Shown piece after piece: positions 52,841 through 61,572 of a DNA stretch of 64,000 bases; position 1 is the stretch's first letter, and each line of letters opens with the position of its first letter. The position numbers and the translations under genes are program-made. Under the pieces are notes generated by a model. The model searched no databases. It was not told the origin of the DNA and saw only the letters and a list, made by a program, of their open reading frames with translations. Source of the stretch: Halomonas sp. JB37 (GTDB lineage: Bacteria; Pseudomonadota; Gammaproteobacteria; Pseudomonadales; Halomonadaceae); contig NZ_NRGW01000001.1 of the NCBI RefSeq assembly GCF_002332255.1, positions 1,984,001 through 2,048,000 of the forward strand. The letters are read 5' to 3'.

Positions 52841-53560
52841 TTAACTGACGATGCCAAGATCGATAGCCGTACGGCGAAGGACTTCGTGCGCTGCGGACTC
52901 TGCGGCGCTGATGTCTCGGTTGCGTATCGCTTCAAGCACCTGGCGATGGCGTGAAAGGCTGTCGTCTAAGGTGCCAGTGCGGTCTTGCGATCCCCAAACA
53001 AGGGCCATGATAGAAGGTCGCAGCAGATGCCCCATTTGCCGCCAGACGAGATTGTGAGTAGCCCGGTAGGTCGCATCGTGAAAAGCGACGTCGTACTCGG
53101 CGTGTTCGCCACGTAAATCAGTGCTGGCAGCGGTTTTTTCCATGCCGGCAAAGGCGGTTTCTAGGCGCTCAAGATCTTCAGGTAGGGCTGCCTGAGCCGC
53201 TAGCCCAGCCACCATGGGTTCGGCTGAGTAGCGAAAGGCATAGATGGCACGTACTAACTGGGGGTCAATATTGACCAGGCCTGTCATCCACTTGCTCATT
53301 AGCGGGTCGAGCAGGTGCCAGTCACCCATCTCGCGAACCAGCGTGCCACGGCCTGCCGTGCGCTCTAATAGCCCCGCCGAGGTGAGAGTGGCTAGCGCGT
53401 TGCGAACCTGGTTACGGCTAACCGCAAAGTGTCTAGCGATATCCAGTTCGCGGGGAAAGGCGTCGCCCGGCTGCCAACGGCCTGCTAGCAATGCCTGCGC
53501 CAGTAGGCGTGCTAAATGTTCGGCACCACCTGTGTGGGGCGGCAGGGTGTCCAGCGTCAT
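52841..53560 (-). CDS. dgoR: FadR/GntR-family regulator DgoR
   Basis: 239 residues. The winged helix-turn-helix lies in the first 75 residues (AFPRELDIARHFAVSRNQVR, then NALATLTSAGLLERTAGRGT), and the C-terminal FCD ligand domain follows, with metal-binding histidines near EYDVAFHDATYRATHN. Heads the dgo operon. In E. coli DgoR is a repressor released by D-galactonate. A perfect palindrome, ATGTCTGACAT, lies 42 bases upstream and is repeated before the symporter gene, pointing to one regulon. Confidence 0.9.
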   Translation of the reverse strand: MTLDTLPPHTGGAEHLARLLAQALLAGRWQPGDAFPRELDIARHFAVSRNQVRNALATLTSAGLLERTAGRGTLVREMGDWHLLDPLMSKWMTGLVNIDPQLVRAIYAFRYSAEPMVAGLAAQAALPEDLERLETAFAGMEKTAASTDLRGEHAEYDVAFHDATYRATHNLVWRQMGHLLRPSIMALVWGSQDRTGTLDDSLSRHRQVLEAIRNRDISAAESAAHEVLRRTAIDLGIVS

Positions 53561-53601
53561 GGCGCGTCTCGTTAATAACCGTATTTAGCTCAGTTTATTA
53601 A

Positions 53602-53612
53602 ATGTCTGACAT
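53602..53612. promoter_or_regulatory. Putative DgoR operator upstream of dgoR
   Basis: ATGTCTGACAT, a perfect palindrome in the form seen for FadR-type GntR regulators, 42 bases before the dgoR start. Identical to the site at 47340-47350. Confidence 0.75.
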
Positions 53613-53707
53613 TTCTACAACCAAACGGCTTTAGACATAAGTCCTAGTTGATTGGGCGCTAAGCACCACGGGGAAGAGCGCGTAAGAGCATGGGTGTTAA
53701 CAACAGC

Positions 53708-53736
53708 AAAACGGCGCGCCTGATGCAGGTGCGCCG
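53708..53736 (-). terminator. Terminator of the edd-glk-fructokinase operon
   Basis: On the minus strand CGGCGCACCTG pairs with CAGGCGCGCCG (one A-C mismatch) around CAT and is followed by four U. It lies 26 bases after the fructokinase stop. Confidence 0.75.
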
Positions 53737-53761
53737 ATAGGTTAATGCCTGGATAGGGATG

Positions 53762-54709
53762 CTAGATAATATCTGCCCGGGTGGGTAGCGCTGCATAGGA
53801 GCCTGGCCGGGTCACGGCAAAGGCACCACAGCGGCATGCGGTATCGACTGCTTGGGCAAGAAAGTTGCTATCGCGCTGCCAGTTTTCGTTAATGCCGTGA
53901 GCCGAGAGTTCGGCGAGCAGACCACCGATAAAGGCGTCGCCCCCGGCGGTAGTGTCAATGGCGACAACGTTGGGTGGCGCAATGCGCTGATCAATATCGA
54001 TGCCCTTGAGTACGACGTCGTTGGGGCCATCGGTGATCAAAATAATCTTCACTCCCGCCGCTAGCCGTTGGGCTAGCCACGCTTCAGCGTCATGATCGGC
54101 ACGCAGGTAGTCAAGCTCTTCCTGGGAGAGCTTGAGTAGCTCGGCGCTGTCGAGCAGCTGTGTGACAAGGCTGATATCCGCCGACCCCTCAGGCCACAGG
54201 TTGTGGCGTAAGTTGGCGTCTACGCTGACCAAACAGCCTGCACGCTTGGCCATAGTGGCTATCGCCAGGGTCACGGCGGCGATGTCGGGGTCGGTAAGGC
54301 TGTTACTGCAGAGATGCAAAATGGCGGGGTTCTCGAAAACGCCCGCGGGTAGGTGCTCAAGGCGGTAAAGCAAGTCCGCGGCAGGTGGGCGATAAAAATC
54401 AAACGTGCGCTCGCCAGCCTCATCACGGGAAACAAAAGCCAGCGCCGTGCGTGCTTGCTTTGTGAATACTACGCCGCCCGTGTCTACGCCGTGGCTATTA
54501 AGCTCTCTCACCAGAAAATGGCCAAACGTATCATCGCCCAGCATGCCTAAAAACTGGCTGGGCACACCTAAACGTGCGCAGGCGACGGCGACATTAGCGG
54601 GGGCACCACCGGCATAGGGTGTGAAGGTTTCCTGGGAAGCCGTTGAAACCCCTAAGCGATTGGAGAGCATGTCAACGAGCGCTTCTCCAAATGCGATGAC
54701 TGGCGTCAT
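53762..54709 (-). CDS. PfkB-family fructokinase
   Basis: 315 residues; phosphorylates free fructose to fructose-6-phosphate. PfkB signatures: VIAFGEALVDML at the start, GGAPANVAVACARLG, and the catalytic IDTTAGGDAFIGGLLAEL with the Asp base. The motif ANLRHNLWP and overall length match bacterial fructokinases. The frame is open 120 bases further up into glk, but MTPVIAFGEAL at 54709 with AAGAGGCAGC upstream is the normal start. The gene lies 22 bases after glk, so edd-glk-fructokinase form one operon feeding the Entner-Doudoroff route. Confidence 0.88.
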   Translation of the reverse strand: MTPVIAFGEALVDMLSNRLGVSTASQETFTPYAGGAPANVAVACARLGVPSQFLGMLGDDTFGHFLVRELNSHGVDTGGVVFTKQARTALAFVSRDEAGERTFDFYRPPAADLLYRLEHLPAGVFENPAILHLCSNSLTDPDIAAVTLAIATMAKRAGCLVSVDANLRHNLWPEGSADISLVTQLLDSAELLKLSQEELDYLRADHDAEAWLAQRLAAGVKIILITDGPNDVVLKGIDIDQRIAPPNVVAIDTTAGGDAFIGGLLAELSAHGINENWQRDSNFLAQAVDTACRCGAFAVTRPGSYAALPTRADII

Positions 54710-54731
54710 AAGCTGCCTCTTATTGAATTTG

Positions 54732-55700
54732 TTAGAAAACTTCTTCGTTATATAGCGCTTCTGCGGCGCCCAGCAGACCTGTCCAGGGGGCGGTAACCAC
54801 CCATATGGGGATATCCGCATTATAAGCACCTATGCGGCCTTTGTTCGCAAAGGCTGTACGTAGCTCGCTTTTCGGCAGCCATTCCAGCAGCCGTGGAAGA
54901 ATGCCGCCACACAGATAAACCCCGCCGCGCGCGCCCATGGTTAACGCGGCATCGCCACTAACATCGCCTAAAATCTTAAGAAAACGCAGCAGGGCAGCGG
55001 TGGAAAGGCTATCACCTTCATTGGCAGCTGCTGTGACGTCGGCAGGGGTCGTCAGGCGCGGCTCGACACCTTCAATAACGCAGTAGGCTTGATAAAGCTC
55101 TAATAAGCCCTGACCGCAAAGTAGGCGCTCAACGCTAATACGCGAACGGCGTTGCTTAAAAATATCTAAAATCGCGCGTTCTGTATCGTCAGTGGGGGCG
55201 AAGGTAATGTGACCGCCCTCTGTTGGCAGAGGAATCCAGGCATGTTGACCGGGAAACACGCCAGCAACGCCTAACCCTGTGCCTGGCCCGATGACTAAGC
55301 GGGTTGAATGCGCTTGGGGGTTCCCAGGCTGGATCTCTACCAAATCACCTGCCGCCACGTGGGGCACGCCCAGCGCCTGAGCAGTGAAGTCGTTAATGAC
55401 TTTAAATAGCGATAAGTTCAGCGCTTGCTGAACGTCACCTTTCATAAAGTCCCAGTGGTTGTTCGTCATTTTGACCCGCTCAGCGTGAACCGGGCAGGCG
55501 AAGGCTAAGCATGCTTCTTGAGGTGCGCCTGCAGCGCTAACGCCTACGCGATTCAGGTAGTCTTGAATCGCGTCTACTACGCCGGGGTAATCGGCGCAGG
55601 GCAGGTTTAAAATATCGCGTGGGGCCATTTCACCCGGCGGCACCAGCGCAAAGCGTGCGTTGGTGCCGCCGATGTCGCCGATTAATGCCGGTCGCATCAA
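54732..55700 (-). CDS. glk: Glucokinase Glk
   Basis: 322 residues; phosphorylates glucose with ATP. It belongs to the proteobacterial Glk family: [16 protein letters not shown] (phosphate loop), [18 protein letters not shown] (the sugar-binding NNHW), [15 protein letters not shown] with the catalytic Asp, and [14 protein letters not shown]. The ATG overlaps the edd stop codon (ATGA), so it is translated with edd. E. coli Glk has 321 residues. Confidence 0.95.
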   Translation of the reverse strand: MMRPALIGDIGGTNARFALVPPGEMAPRDILNLPCADYPGVVDAIQDYLNRVGVSAAGAPQEACLAFACPVHAERVKMTNNHWDFMKGDVQQALNLSLFKVINDFTAQALGVPHVAAGDLVEIQPGNPQAHSTRLVIGPGTGLGVAGVFPGQHAWIPLPTEGGHITFAPTDDTERAILDIFKQRRSRISVERLLCGQGLLELYQAYCVIEGVEPRLTTPADVTAAANEGDSLSTAALLRFLKILGDVSGDAALTMGARGGVYLCGGILPRLLEWLPKSELRTAFANKGRIGAYNADIPIWVVTAPWTGLLGAAEALYNEEVF

Positions 55701-57586
55701 GCATCCTCTTGTGAAATGTGCTCCTGCTGGCGAGCGAGATCATCGGCTTCAAACCCACCAAATACCCCGGCGCCTTCTTCGCCGCGCATGGCCAAGTGGC
55801 GGAAGCCGCCAAACAACTCACGACCCATGCCTACGTGGTAATGATCTAAATTGGCGACCACCAGCTCACGTTTCGCCCAGATAGCGGGATCAACCTTTGC
55901 TTCTAGCGTGCCTGCATTCGCATCTAAGCGCACGATGTCGCCATCGCGCAGCTTGGCCAGCGGGCCGCCATCCAAGGCTTCAGGGCTAATGTGAATAGCG
56001 GCAGGTACTTTGCCCGATGCGCCTGACATTCGTCCGTCAGTCACCAGCGCTACTTTGTGGCCGCGGTCTTGCAGCACGCCTAAGAACGGCGTCAGTTTAT
56101 GAAGTTCTGGCATGCCGTTGGCTTTGGGGCCTTGGAAACGTACTACGGCAATAACGTCACGATCCAGTTCGCCTGACTCAAATGCACCTTTCAAATCGTT
56201 TTGGTCTTCAAATATTTTGACCGGTGCTTCTACAATGCGATGCTCTTCTGCCACCGCCGACACTTTGATCACTCCGCGGCCCAGGTTGCCTTTCATTACC
56301 GTTAGGCCACCAGTGGGTGCGAAAGGCGTTGCGACAGGGCGAAGAACGTCTTCGTCAAGGCTCTTCTCAGGGCCTTCGCGCCAGACAATTTTGCCGTTCT
56401 CAATGAAAGGCTCTTGGGTGTAGGCGGTTAAATCGGTGCCGAAGACAGTAGGGATATCGCCATGAATAAGGCCTGCCGCTAACAGTTCGCGGAACAGGTA
56501 GCTCATGCCGCCCGCGGCCTGGAAGTGGTTGATATCCGCTTGGCCGTTGGGATAAACCTGCATCAGGCTGGGCGTCACTGCGGAAAGCGCCGTGAAGTCG
56601 TCCCAGTTAAGGGTGATTCCAGCAGCGGCGGCCATCGCGATCAGGTGCAGTGTATGGTTGGTCGAGCCGCCCGAGACCAGCAATCCCACAAGGGCGTTAA
56701 CGATAGCGCGTTCATCAATCTGTTTATAGAACGGACGATAGTTGCCGCCGGGCTCAGTATTGCGAATGGCTTGCTCGGTGGCGTAGCGGGTCAATGCTTC
56801 GCGCATGTCGCTGCCAGGATTAACGAACGACGTGCCCGGCAGGTGTAGCCCCATTATTTCCATCATTAGCTGATTGGAGTTTGCGGTGCCGTAAAAGGTG
56901 CAGGTGCCGGGGCTATGGTAAGAGTCGGACTCGGCTTCAAGCAGCTCCGCTCGGCCCACTTTACCTTCTGCGTAAAGCTGGCGGATACGCGCCTTCTCTT
57001 TGTTGGGCAAGCCGCTGGGCATTGGGCCTGCGGGCACAAACATGGCCGGCAGATGCCCAAAGCGCGCCGCGCTAATAAATAATCCAGGGACAATTTTGTC
57101 GCACACGCCTAAATAAAGAGCGGCATCAAACATATTGTGTGACAGGCCAATGGCTGCAGACATCGCAATCACGTCGCGGGAGAACAGCGACAGCTCCATA
57201 CCTGGCTGGCCCTGGGTAACGCCGTCACACATCGCCGGCACGCCGCCGGCAAATTGAGCGGTCGAGCCCATGTCACGCGCGGCGGCTTTAATAGTTTCAG
57301 GAAAAGTTTCAAACGGCTGGTGCGCTGAGAGCATGTCGTTGTAAGACGAAATAATGCCCAGGTTCGCGCTGTTCATCAGCTTAAGCTCGCCCTTATCACG
57401 CGGGTTGCAGGCGGCGAAACCGTGAGCCAGATTACCGCAGCTAAGCTCGCCTCGATGCACACCACGCTTGTGCTGGTCAGCCATGCGCTGCTCATAGAGA
57501 GCACGACGTTCGGCAGAACGCTCACGAATGCGCTGGGTGACTTCGGCAACAATGGGGTTTAATGGGGCAGGTGTTGAACTCGGCAT
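55697..57586 (-). CDS. edd: 6-phosphogluconate dehydratase Edd
   Basis: 629 residues, IlvD/Edd family, a 4Fe-4S dehydratase turning 6-phosphogluconate into KDPG. Motifs: [38 protein letters not shown] with a cluster cysteine, [12 protein letters not shown] with another, and [20 protein letters not shown] near the end. Length equals E. coli Edd (603) plus a slightly longer N terminus. Two HexR-type palindromes lie 37 and 99 bases upstream. First gene of edd-glk-fructokinase. Confidence 0.96.
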   Translation of the reverse strand: MPSSTPAPLNPIVAEVTQRIRERSAERRALYEQRMADQHKRGVHRGELSCGNLAHGFAACNPRDKGELKLMNSANLGIISSYNDMLSAHQPFETFPETIKAAARDMGSTAQFAGGVPAMCDGVTQGQPGMELSLFSRDVIAMSAAIGLSHNMFDAALYLGVCDKIVPGLFISAARFGHLPAMFVPAGPMPSGLPNKEKARIRQLYAEGKVGRAELLEAESDSYHSPGTCTFYGTANSNQLMMEIMGLHLPGTSFVNPGSDMREALTRYATEQAIRNTEPGGNYRPFYKQIDERAIVNALVGLLVSGGSTNHTLHLIAMAAAAGITLNWDDFTALSAVTPSLMQVYPNGQADINHFQAAGGMSYLFRELLAAGLIHGDIPTVFGTDLTAYTQEPFIENGKIVWREGPEKSLDEDVLRPVATPFAPTGGLTVMKGNLGRGVIKVSAVAEEHRIVEAPVKIFEDQNDLKGAFESGELDRDVIAVVRFQGPKANGMPELHKLTPFLGVLQDRGHKVALVTDGRMSGASGKVPAAIHISPEALDGGPLAKLRDGDIVRLDANAGTLEAKVDPAIWAKRELVVANLDHYHVGMGRELFGGFRHLAMRGEEGAGVFGGFEADDLARQQEHISQEDA

Positions 57587-57622
57587 AGTGACCTCTGCAT
57601 GATAGAGACGGTGTGTGAGACT

Positions 57623-57637
57623 TGTAGTTATTTTACA
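57623..57637. promoter_or_regulatory. HexR-type operator, edd upstream site 1
   Basis: TGTAGTTATTTTACA; matches the zwf palindrome at 12 of 15 positions with both half-sites intact. It lies 37 bases upstream of the edd start codon. Confidence 0.65.
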
Positions 57638-57684
57638 TTCTTTGGTGTCGATATAAGAGACTTTACGGCAATAAAAACACTGTT

Positions 57685-57699
57685 TGTAGTTTTATTACC
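57685..57699. promoter_or_regulatory. HexR-type operator, edd upstream site 2
   Basis: TGTAGTTTTATTACC; matches the zwf palindrome at 12 of 15. It lies 62 bases from site 1, about six helical turns, and 169 bases upstream of the divergent cobT. Confidence 0.55.
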
Positions 57700-57867
57700 T
57701 CAAATTAGGCCGGAGTACATCGCCAACAATGGCCTCCATGACGTTATAAAATCCAGACGGAGTGTGAGCGCCGCCCGTGAAATAGCAAGTATAGCACTCG
57801 GGCTTTTGCTACCCTTTTATACCTCGCATTTGATTATTGAATGAGCCATCCCTGAGCTGGAGCCCGC

Positions 57868-58917
57868 ATGCATGCCACTGTTAACCGCATTCAACCCGTT
57901 AATTTCTTAGCGGGTGAGGAAGCGCGTCGCTATTTAGATACGCTGACTAAGCCTGCCGGCAGCCTGGGTGCGCTGGAAGCGCTGGCGATTCAGCTTAGCG
58001 CCATGACGGGCGAGCTAAGGCCCAACGTTGCAGCACCAGCAGTGATTGTCTTTGCGGCAGACCACGGCGTTGCCGCGGAAGGCGTCTCGGCTTTTTCTCA
58101 AGCGGTAACCGCGCAGATGGTAGCCAACTTTGTACACGGCGGCGCGGCGATTAATGTCTTCGCCCGGCAGATTGGCGCCCGTGTTGAGATAGTCGATGTT
58201 GGTGTGGCAAGCCATCTAACGGAACCCAGCGTGGTCAATGCCAAGGTACGCCATGGCACCGGGAATATGCTGGTGGAAGACGCGATGCAAGCGTATGAGG
58301 CCTTGGCCGCGATTGATGCGGGCATTGCGGCCGTTGAGCGAGCCCAAAACGCCGGCACCCATTGCCTGATTGTTGGCGAAATGGGTATTGCGAATACCAC
58401 CGCCAGTAGCGCGATGTTAGCGGCCTTGACCGGCGAGTCAGTAGCAGACCTAGTAGGCGCGGGTACGGGGATTAACAGCGTCCAGCAAGCGCATAAAATC
58501 ACAGTGATTGAGCGTGCTATTGCCGCACGGCGCGCTGACCCTAAGGCACCTTTTGACGTGTTGGCTAAACTGGGTGGGCTGGAAATTGCCGCCATGACGG
58601 GGGCTTACTTGGCGGCGGCTGCCCAGCGGCTACCGGCGATTGTCGATGGCTTTATTGCAACCGTTGCCGCGCTGACCGCTTGCCGACTCTGCCCCGCAGT
58701 GCGTGGCTATCTCATTTTTGGTCATCGTTCCCAAGAGCCGGGGCACGATATTGCGTTAGCGGCCTTAGCAGCAAAGCCCTTACTGGATATGAACATGCGG
58801 CTAGGCGAAGGCAGCGGTGCGGCGCTGGCGTATCCGCTACTACAGGCGGCAACCGCCATGATGCGCGAAATGGCCACGTTTGACGCGGCGGGCGTTAGTG
58901 ACAAGGCGAAGCCATGA
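57868..58917 (+). CDS. cobT: Nicotinate-nucleotide-dimethylbenzimidazole phosphoribosyltransferase CobT
   Basis: 349 residues; makes alpha-ribazole-5'-phosphate for the lower ligand of cobalamin. Family motifs: LTKPAGSLGALEALAIQL, VFAADHGVAAEGVSAFS, GEMGIANTTASSAMLAAL, and the end GEGSGAALAYPLLQAA with the catalytic glutamate. It opens a six-gene run of overlapping or adjacent late cobalamin genes; the next begins four bases before its stop. No cobalamin riboswitch is visible in the 281 bases upstream. Confidence 0.95.
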   Translation: MHATVNRIQPVNFLAGEEARRYLDTLTKPAGSLGALEALAIQLSAMTGELRPNVAAPAVIVFAADHGVAAEGVSAFSQAVTAQMVANFVHGGAAINVFARQIGARVEIVDVGVASHLTEPSVVNAKVRHGTGNMLVEDAMQAYEALAAIDAGIAAVERAQNAGTHCLIVGEMGIANTTASSAMLAALTGESVADLVGAGTGINSVQQAHKITVIERAIAARRADPKAPFDVLAKLGGLEIAAMTGAYLAAAAQRLPAIVDGFIATVAALTACRLCPAVRGYLIFGHRSQEPGHDIALAALAAKPLLDMNMRLGEGSGAALAYPLLQAATAMMREMATFDAAGVSDKAKP

Positions 58918-59930
58918 TCGCTGGCGCCACGCTCGGTGGGGCAGGTTTGATCATGCTGGCCATTATGATTGATTTAATCGTCGGCGATCCGCGCTCGTGG
59001 CCGCATCCGGTGGTGTTGATCGGGCGCTTCATTAGCGTATTTGAGCGGCGCTGGAACCGTGGCTCTGCTGCTGCGCGAAGATTTAGCGGATTGCTACTAA
59101 CGGTCAGCGTGGTGGGCGGCGTATTGGGTGTCAGCTGGCTGTTGCTTTGGGCATTAGCACAGCTGCACCCAGGCTTGGCGCTTATCGCTGAGCTTTTGCT
59201 GCTTTCCACCACGCTCGCTATTAAGGGCTTGGGTGATGCGGCGCGCGCCGTTGTCGTGCCGTTGACTAACGGTGATTTACCCGCAGCGCGTCAAGCGCTG
59301 AGTATGATTGTGGGGCGCGATACCCACCCGCTAAATGAAGCCGATATTACTCGCGCCACGGTGGAAACCGTGGCAGAAAATACCGTAGACGGCATTGTTG
59401 CACCGTTATTTTTTGCTTTCATTGGCGGCGCACCGTTAGCGCTGGCTTACAAGGCGGTGAACACCTTGGATTCGATGGTCGGCTATCGAAACCAGCGCTA
59501 CAGCGATTTTGGATTTTTTTCTGCCAAGCTAGACGATATCGCCAACTGGCTACCGGCGCGCTTAACGGCGCTGTGTCTGTGGCTTGCAGGCCTGCTATTA
59601 AGCACTGCAGGTGTGTTATCTGTGCGCTGGAAAGGTGCGCTGCGCAGTACCTGCCACGATGCGCCGCGCCACCTAAGCCCAAACGCTGGCTGGCCGGAGG
59701 CAATGGTTGCCCACTTGCTGGGTGTGCAGTTGGGCGGCACGAGCTTCTACCAAGGCCTAGCATCGCACCGCGCGACGCTAGGCGAACCCATTAACGTGCT
59801 GCGGGTTGCACACATCAGCGCCACGGTGCGTTTAATGCACGGTGCGTGGCTGTTGTTTACGCTACTCTTTGTTCTTCTAATGATCGTACCGATAGCGATG
59901 AAGATGGCTATCTTCTCGGGGGTAATATGA
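58914..59930 (+). CDS. cbiB: Adenosylcobinamide-phosphate synthase CbiB
   Basis: 338 residues, four to five membrane helices. It attaches the aminopropanol side chain to adenosylcobyric acid. Motifs: MIDLIVGDPRSWPHPVVLIG, ADITRATVETVAENTVDGIV, and NTLDSMVGYRNQRYSDFGFF. Both ends overlap neighbours by 4 bases (ATGA), so it is coupled to cobT and to the decarboxylase gene. Confidence 0.93.
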   Translation: MIAGATLGGAGLIMLAIMIDLIVGDPRSWPHPVVLIGRFISVFERRWNRGSAAARRFSGLLLTVSVVGGVLGVSWLLLWALAQLHPGLALIAELLLLSTTLAIKGLGDAARAVVVPLTNGDLPAARQALSMIVGRDTHPLNEADITRATVETVAENTVDGIVAPLFFAFIGGAPLALAYKAVNTLDSMVGYRNQRYSDFGFFSAKLDDIANWLPARLTALCLWLAGLLLSTAGVLSVRWKGALRSTCHDAPRHLSPNAGWPEAMVAHLLGVQLGGTSFYQGLASHRATLGEPINVLRVAHISATVRLMHGAWLLFTLLFVLLMIVPIAMKMAIFSGVI

Positions 59931-61021
59931 ATGAGCTTGAATGGCCCAGCCACGGCGGCCAAGCCGAGGCACTGTTAGCACATTTCAATTTGCCCGCAGA
60001 TCATCGCCTGGAAGATTTTAGTGCCAACCTTAACCCCATGGGCCCGCCCGCGTGGGTTCGCGATTGGTTGATGGAGCAACTGGCCGGTGTTGAATGCTAC
60101 CCAGCACCCGATTACCACGCTGCCCGTCAGGCGATTGCCACACATCATCAGCTTCAGCCCGAACAAGTGCTGCTGACCAACGGCGGAGCCGAGGCGATTT
60201 TTCTCGCTGCCGCGCTGCATGCCGGTCAGCGAGCCGCTATCATTACGCCCACCTTTGGTGAGTATGACCGCGCTTGTCGCGCTCACCGGCTTTCTGTCAC
60301 GGCGTTCCCACTGGCCGTGCCGCACTTTTCGCTGAGATATGATGCGCTTTTAGAGGCGCTAGCCGACCACGATGTGCTGTTCCTTTGTCGACCTAATAAT
60401 CCGACCGCGACGCTTATAGATACCCCGGCCATGCTGAGTTTGTTGGAGCGCACCGCGGCGCTTGGTTGTCGCGTGGTGGTTGATGAAGCGTTTATCGATA
60501 TGGTTGATGACACCCAGCAAACGGCCTCGCTGGCACCTTTGTTAGCGCGCTTTCCGCATCTGATATTGCTGCACTCAATGACCAAGTTTTATACCTTGCC
60601 AGGACTTCGTATGGGCTATCTGCTGGCGGATGAAGCCACCATTAGCGCGGCAGAGGCTCATCAGCCACCCTGGAGTGTTAATCATTTGGCAGCCGAGCTG
60701 GTGGCGCCGCTGCTCGCAGACGATGCCTTTGCACGACGCACTCAGCGATGGCTTGCCAGTGAGCATCCGCGCATGGCTCAAGCGCTGGCTCAACTAGGGC
60801 TGGACGTCGCGCCTAGCCATGCCTGCTTCTTTTTAATTAGGCCCGGCGCCCAGCATGACGTTACCTGTGATGCATTGTTTGAAAAGCTGCTGCGCCGCGG
60901 TGTGCTGGTGCGCCATACGCATAACTTTGCCGGGCTAGACGGTGGCTGGCTGCGCGTGGCGCTGCGCGATGCGCCTGCCAATCAACGGCTGATGAAGGTC
61001 TTGCATGATTGTCTTTGTTAG
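59927..61021 (+). CDS. cobD: Threonine-phosphate decarboxylase (CobD/CobC type)
   Basis: 364-residue PLP enzyme of the aminotransferase I/II fold supplying (R)-1-amino-2-propanol phosphate for CbiB. It begins EWPSHGGQAEALLAHFNL with FSANLNPMGPPAWV, typical of cobalamin decarboxylases; the PLP lysine is K220 in HSMTKFYTLPGLRMGYLL, and NNPTATLIDT holds the substrate-binding Asn. Frames are open 81 bases upstream, but the ATG at 59927 overlaps the cbiB stop and gives the normal N terminus. Named CobD in Salmonella, CobC in Pseudomonas. Confidence 0.92.
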   Translation: MNELEWPSHGGQAEALLAHFNLPADHRLEDFSANLNPMGPPAWVRDWLMEQLAGVECYPAPDYHAARQAIATHHQLQPEQVLLTNGGAEAIFLAAALHAGQRAAIITPTFGEYDRACRAHRLSVTAFPLAVPHFSLRYDALLEALADHDVLFLCRPNNPTATLIDTPAMLSLLERTAALGCRVVVDEAFIDMVDDTQQTASLAPLLARFPHLILLHSMTKFYTLPGLRMGYLLADEATISAAEAHQPPWSVNHLAAELVAPLLADDAFARRTQRWLASEHPRMAQALAQLGLDVAPSHACFFLIRPGAQHDVTCDALFEKLLRRGVLVRHTHNFAGLDGGWLRVALRDAPANQRLMKVLHDCLC

Positions 61022-61559
61022 CGGCGGGGCGCGCTCAGGTAAAAGCGCCATCGCTGAGCAGCAAGTACTAAAGGCGGCGGCTGGCAGCCGTTGCTATTAC
61101 CTGGCCACCGCCAGCGTGTATGACGAGGAGATGGCCGAGCGGGTGGCCCGCCATCGGGAGTCCAGACGCGCGCTGTCACAATCCGTGCAGTGGCAAACCA
61201 TCGAAGCGCCGCTCGGTATCGATCAAGCGATTGCCGCGCTGCCCGCTAACAGTGTCGTGCTGCTTGATTGCTTAACGCTATGGGCCAGCCAAGTGCTGTA
61301 TGCCAGTGAGCTGAGTGACGAGGAGGGCTTGACGCTGTTGGGCAATAGTCTTTGTGATGCCCGAGCACGCAGCATGCATTTAGTGATTGTCTCTAACGAC
61401 ATCAATGAATCGCTGCCGCCCACCGATGCCGAGACCTGGCGCTACCTCGCGTTTCTGCAGCGCGCTCACCGCTGGGTGGCGGCAGAGTCGGACTCAGTGA
61501 TAGAGGTGGTGGCAGGCTGCGCGGTGGAGTGGAAACCAGTCAGCGGATGCTATTTATGA
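61005..61559 (+). CDS. cobU: Adenosylcobinamide kinase/guanylyltransferase-like CobU, first copy
   Basis: 184 residues. The kinase P-loop is intact: FVSGGARSGKSAIAEQ (residues 4-19), followed by YLATASVYDEEMAERVARHR and VLLDCLTLWASQVL. It phosphorylates adenosylcobinamide and transfers GMP to it. The region that in CobU proteins reads NEVGLGIVP is changed here to NDINESLPPTDAE, and the last third is divergent. A second, shorter CobU-family protein at 62885-63310 keeps that C-terminal motif, so the two may complement each other. It overlaps the decarboxylase gene by 17 bases. Confidence 0.87.
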   Translation: MIVFVSGGARSGKSAIAEQQVLKAAAGSRCYYLATASVYDEEMAERVARHRESRRALSQSVQWQTIEAPLGIDQAIAALPANSVVLLDCLTLWASQVLYASELSDEEGLTLLGNSLCDARARSMHLVIVSNDINESLPPTDAETWRYLAFLQRAHRWVAAESDSVIEVVAGCAVEWKPVSGCYL

Positions 61560-61572
61560 ACGGGCGGTCATT

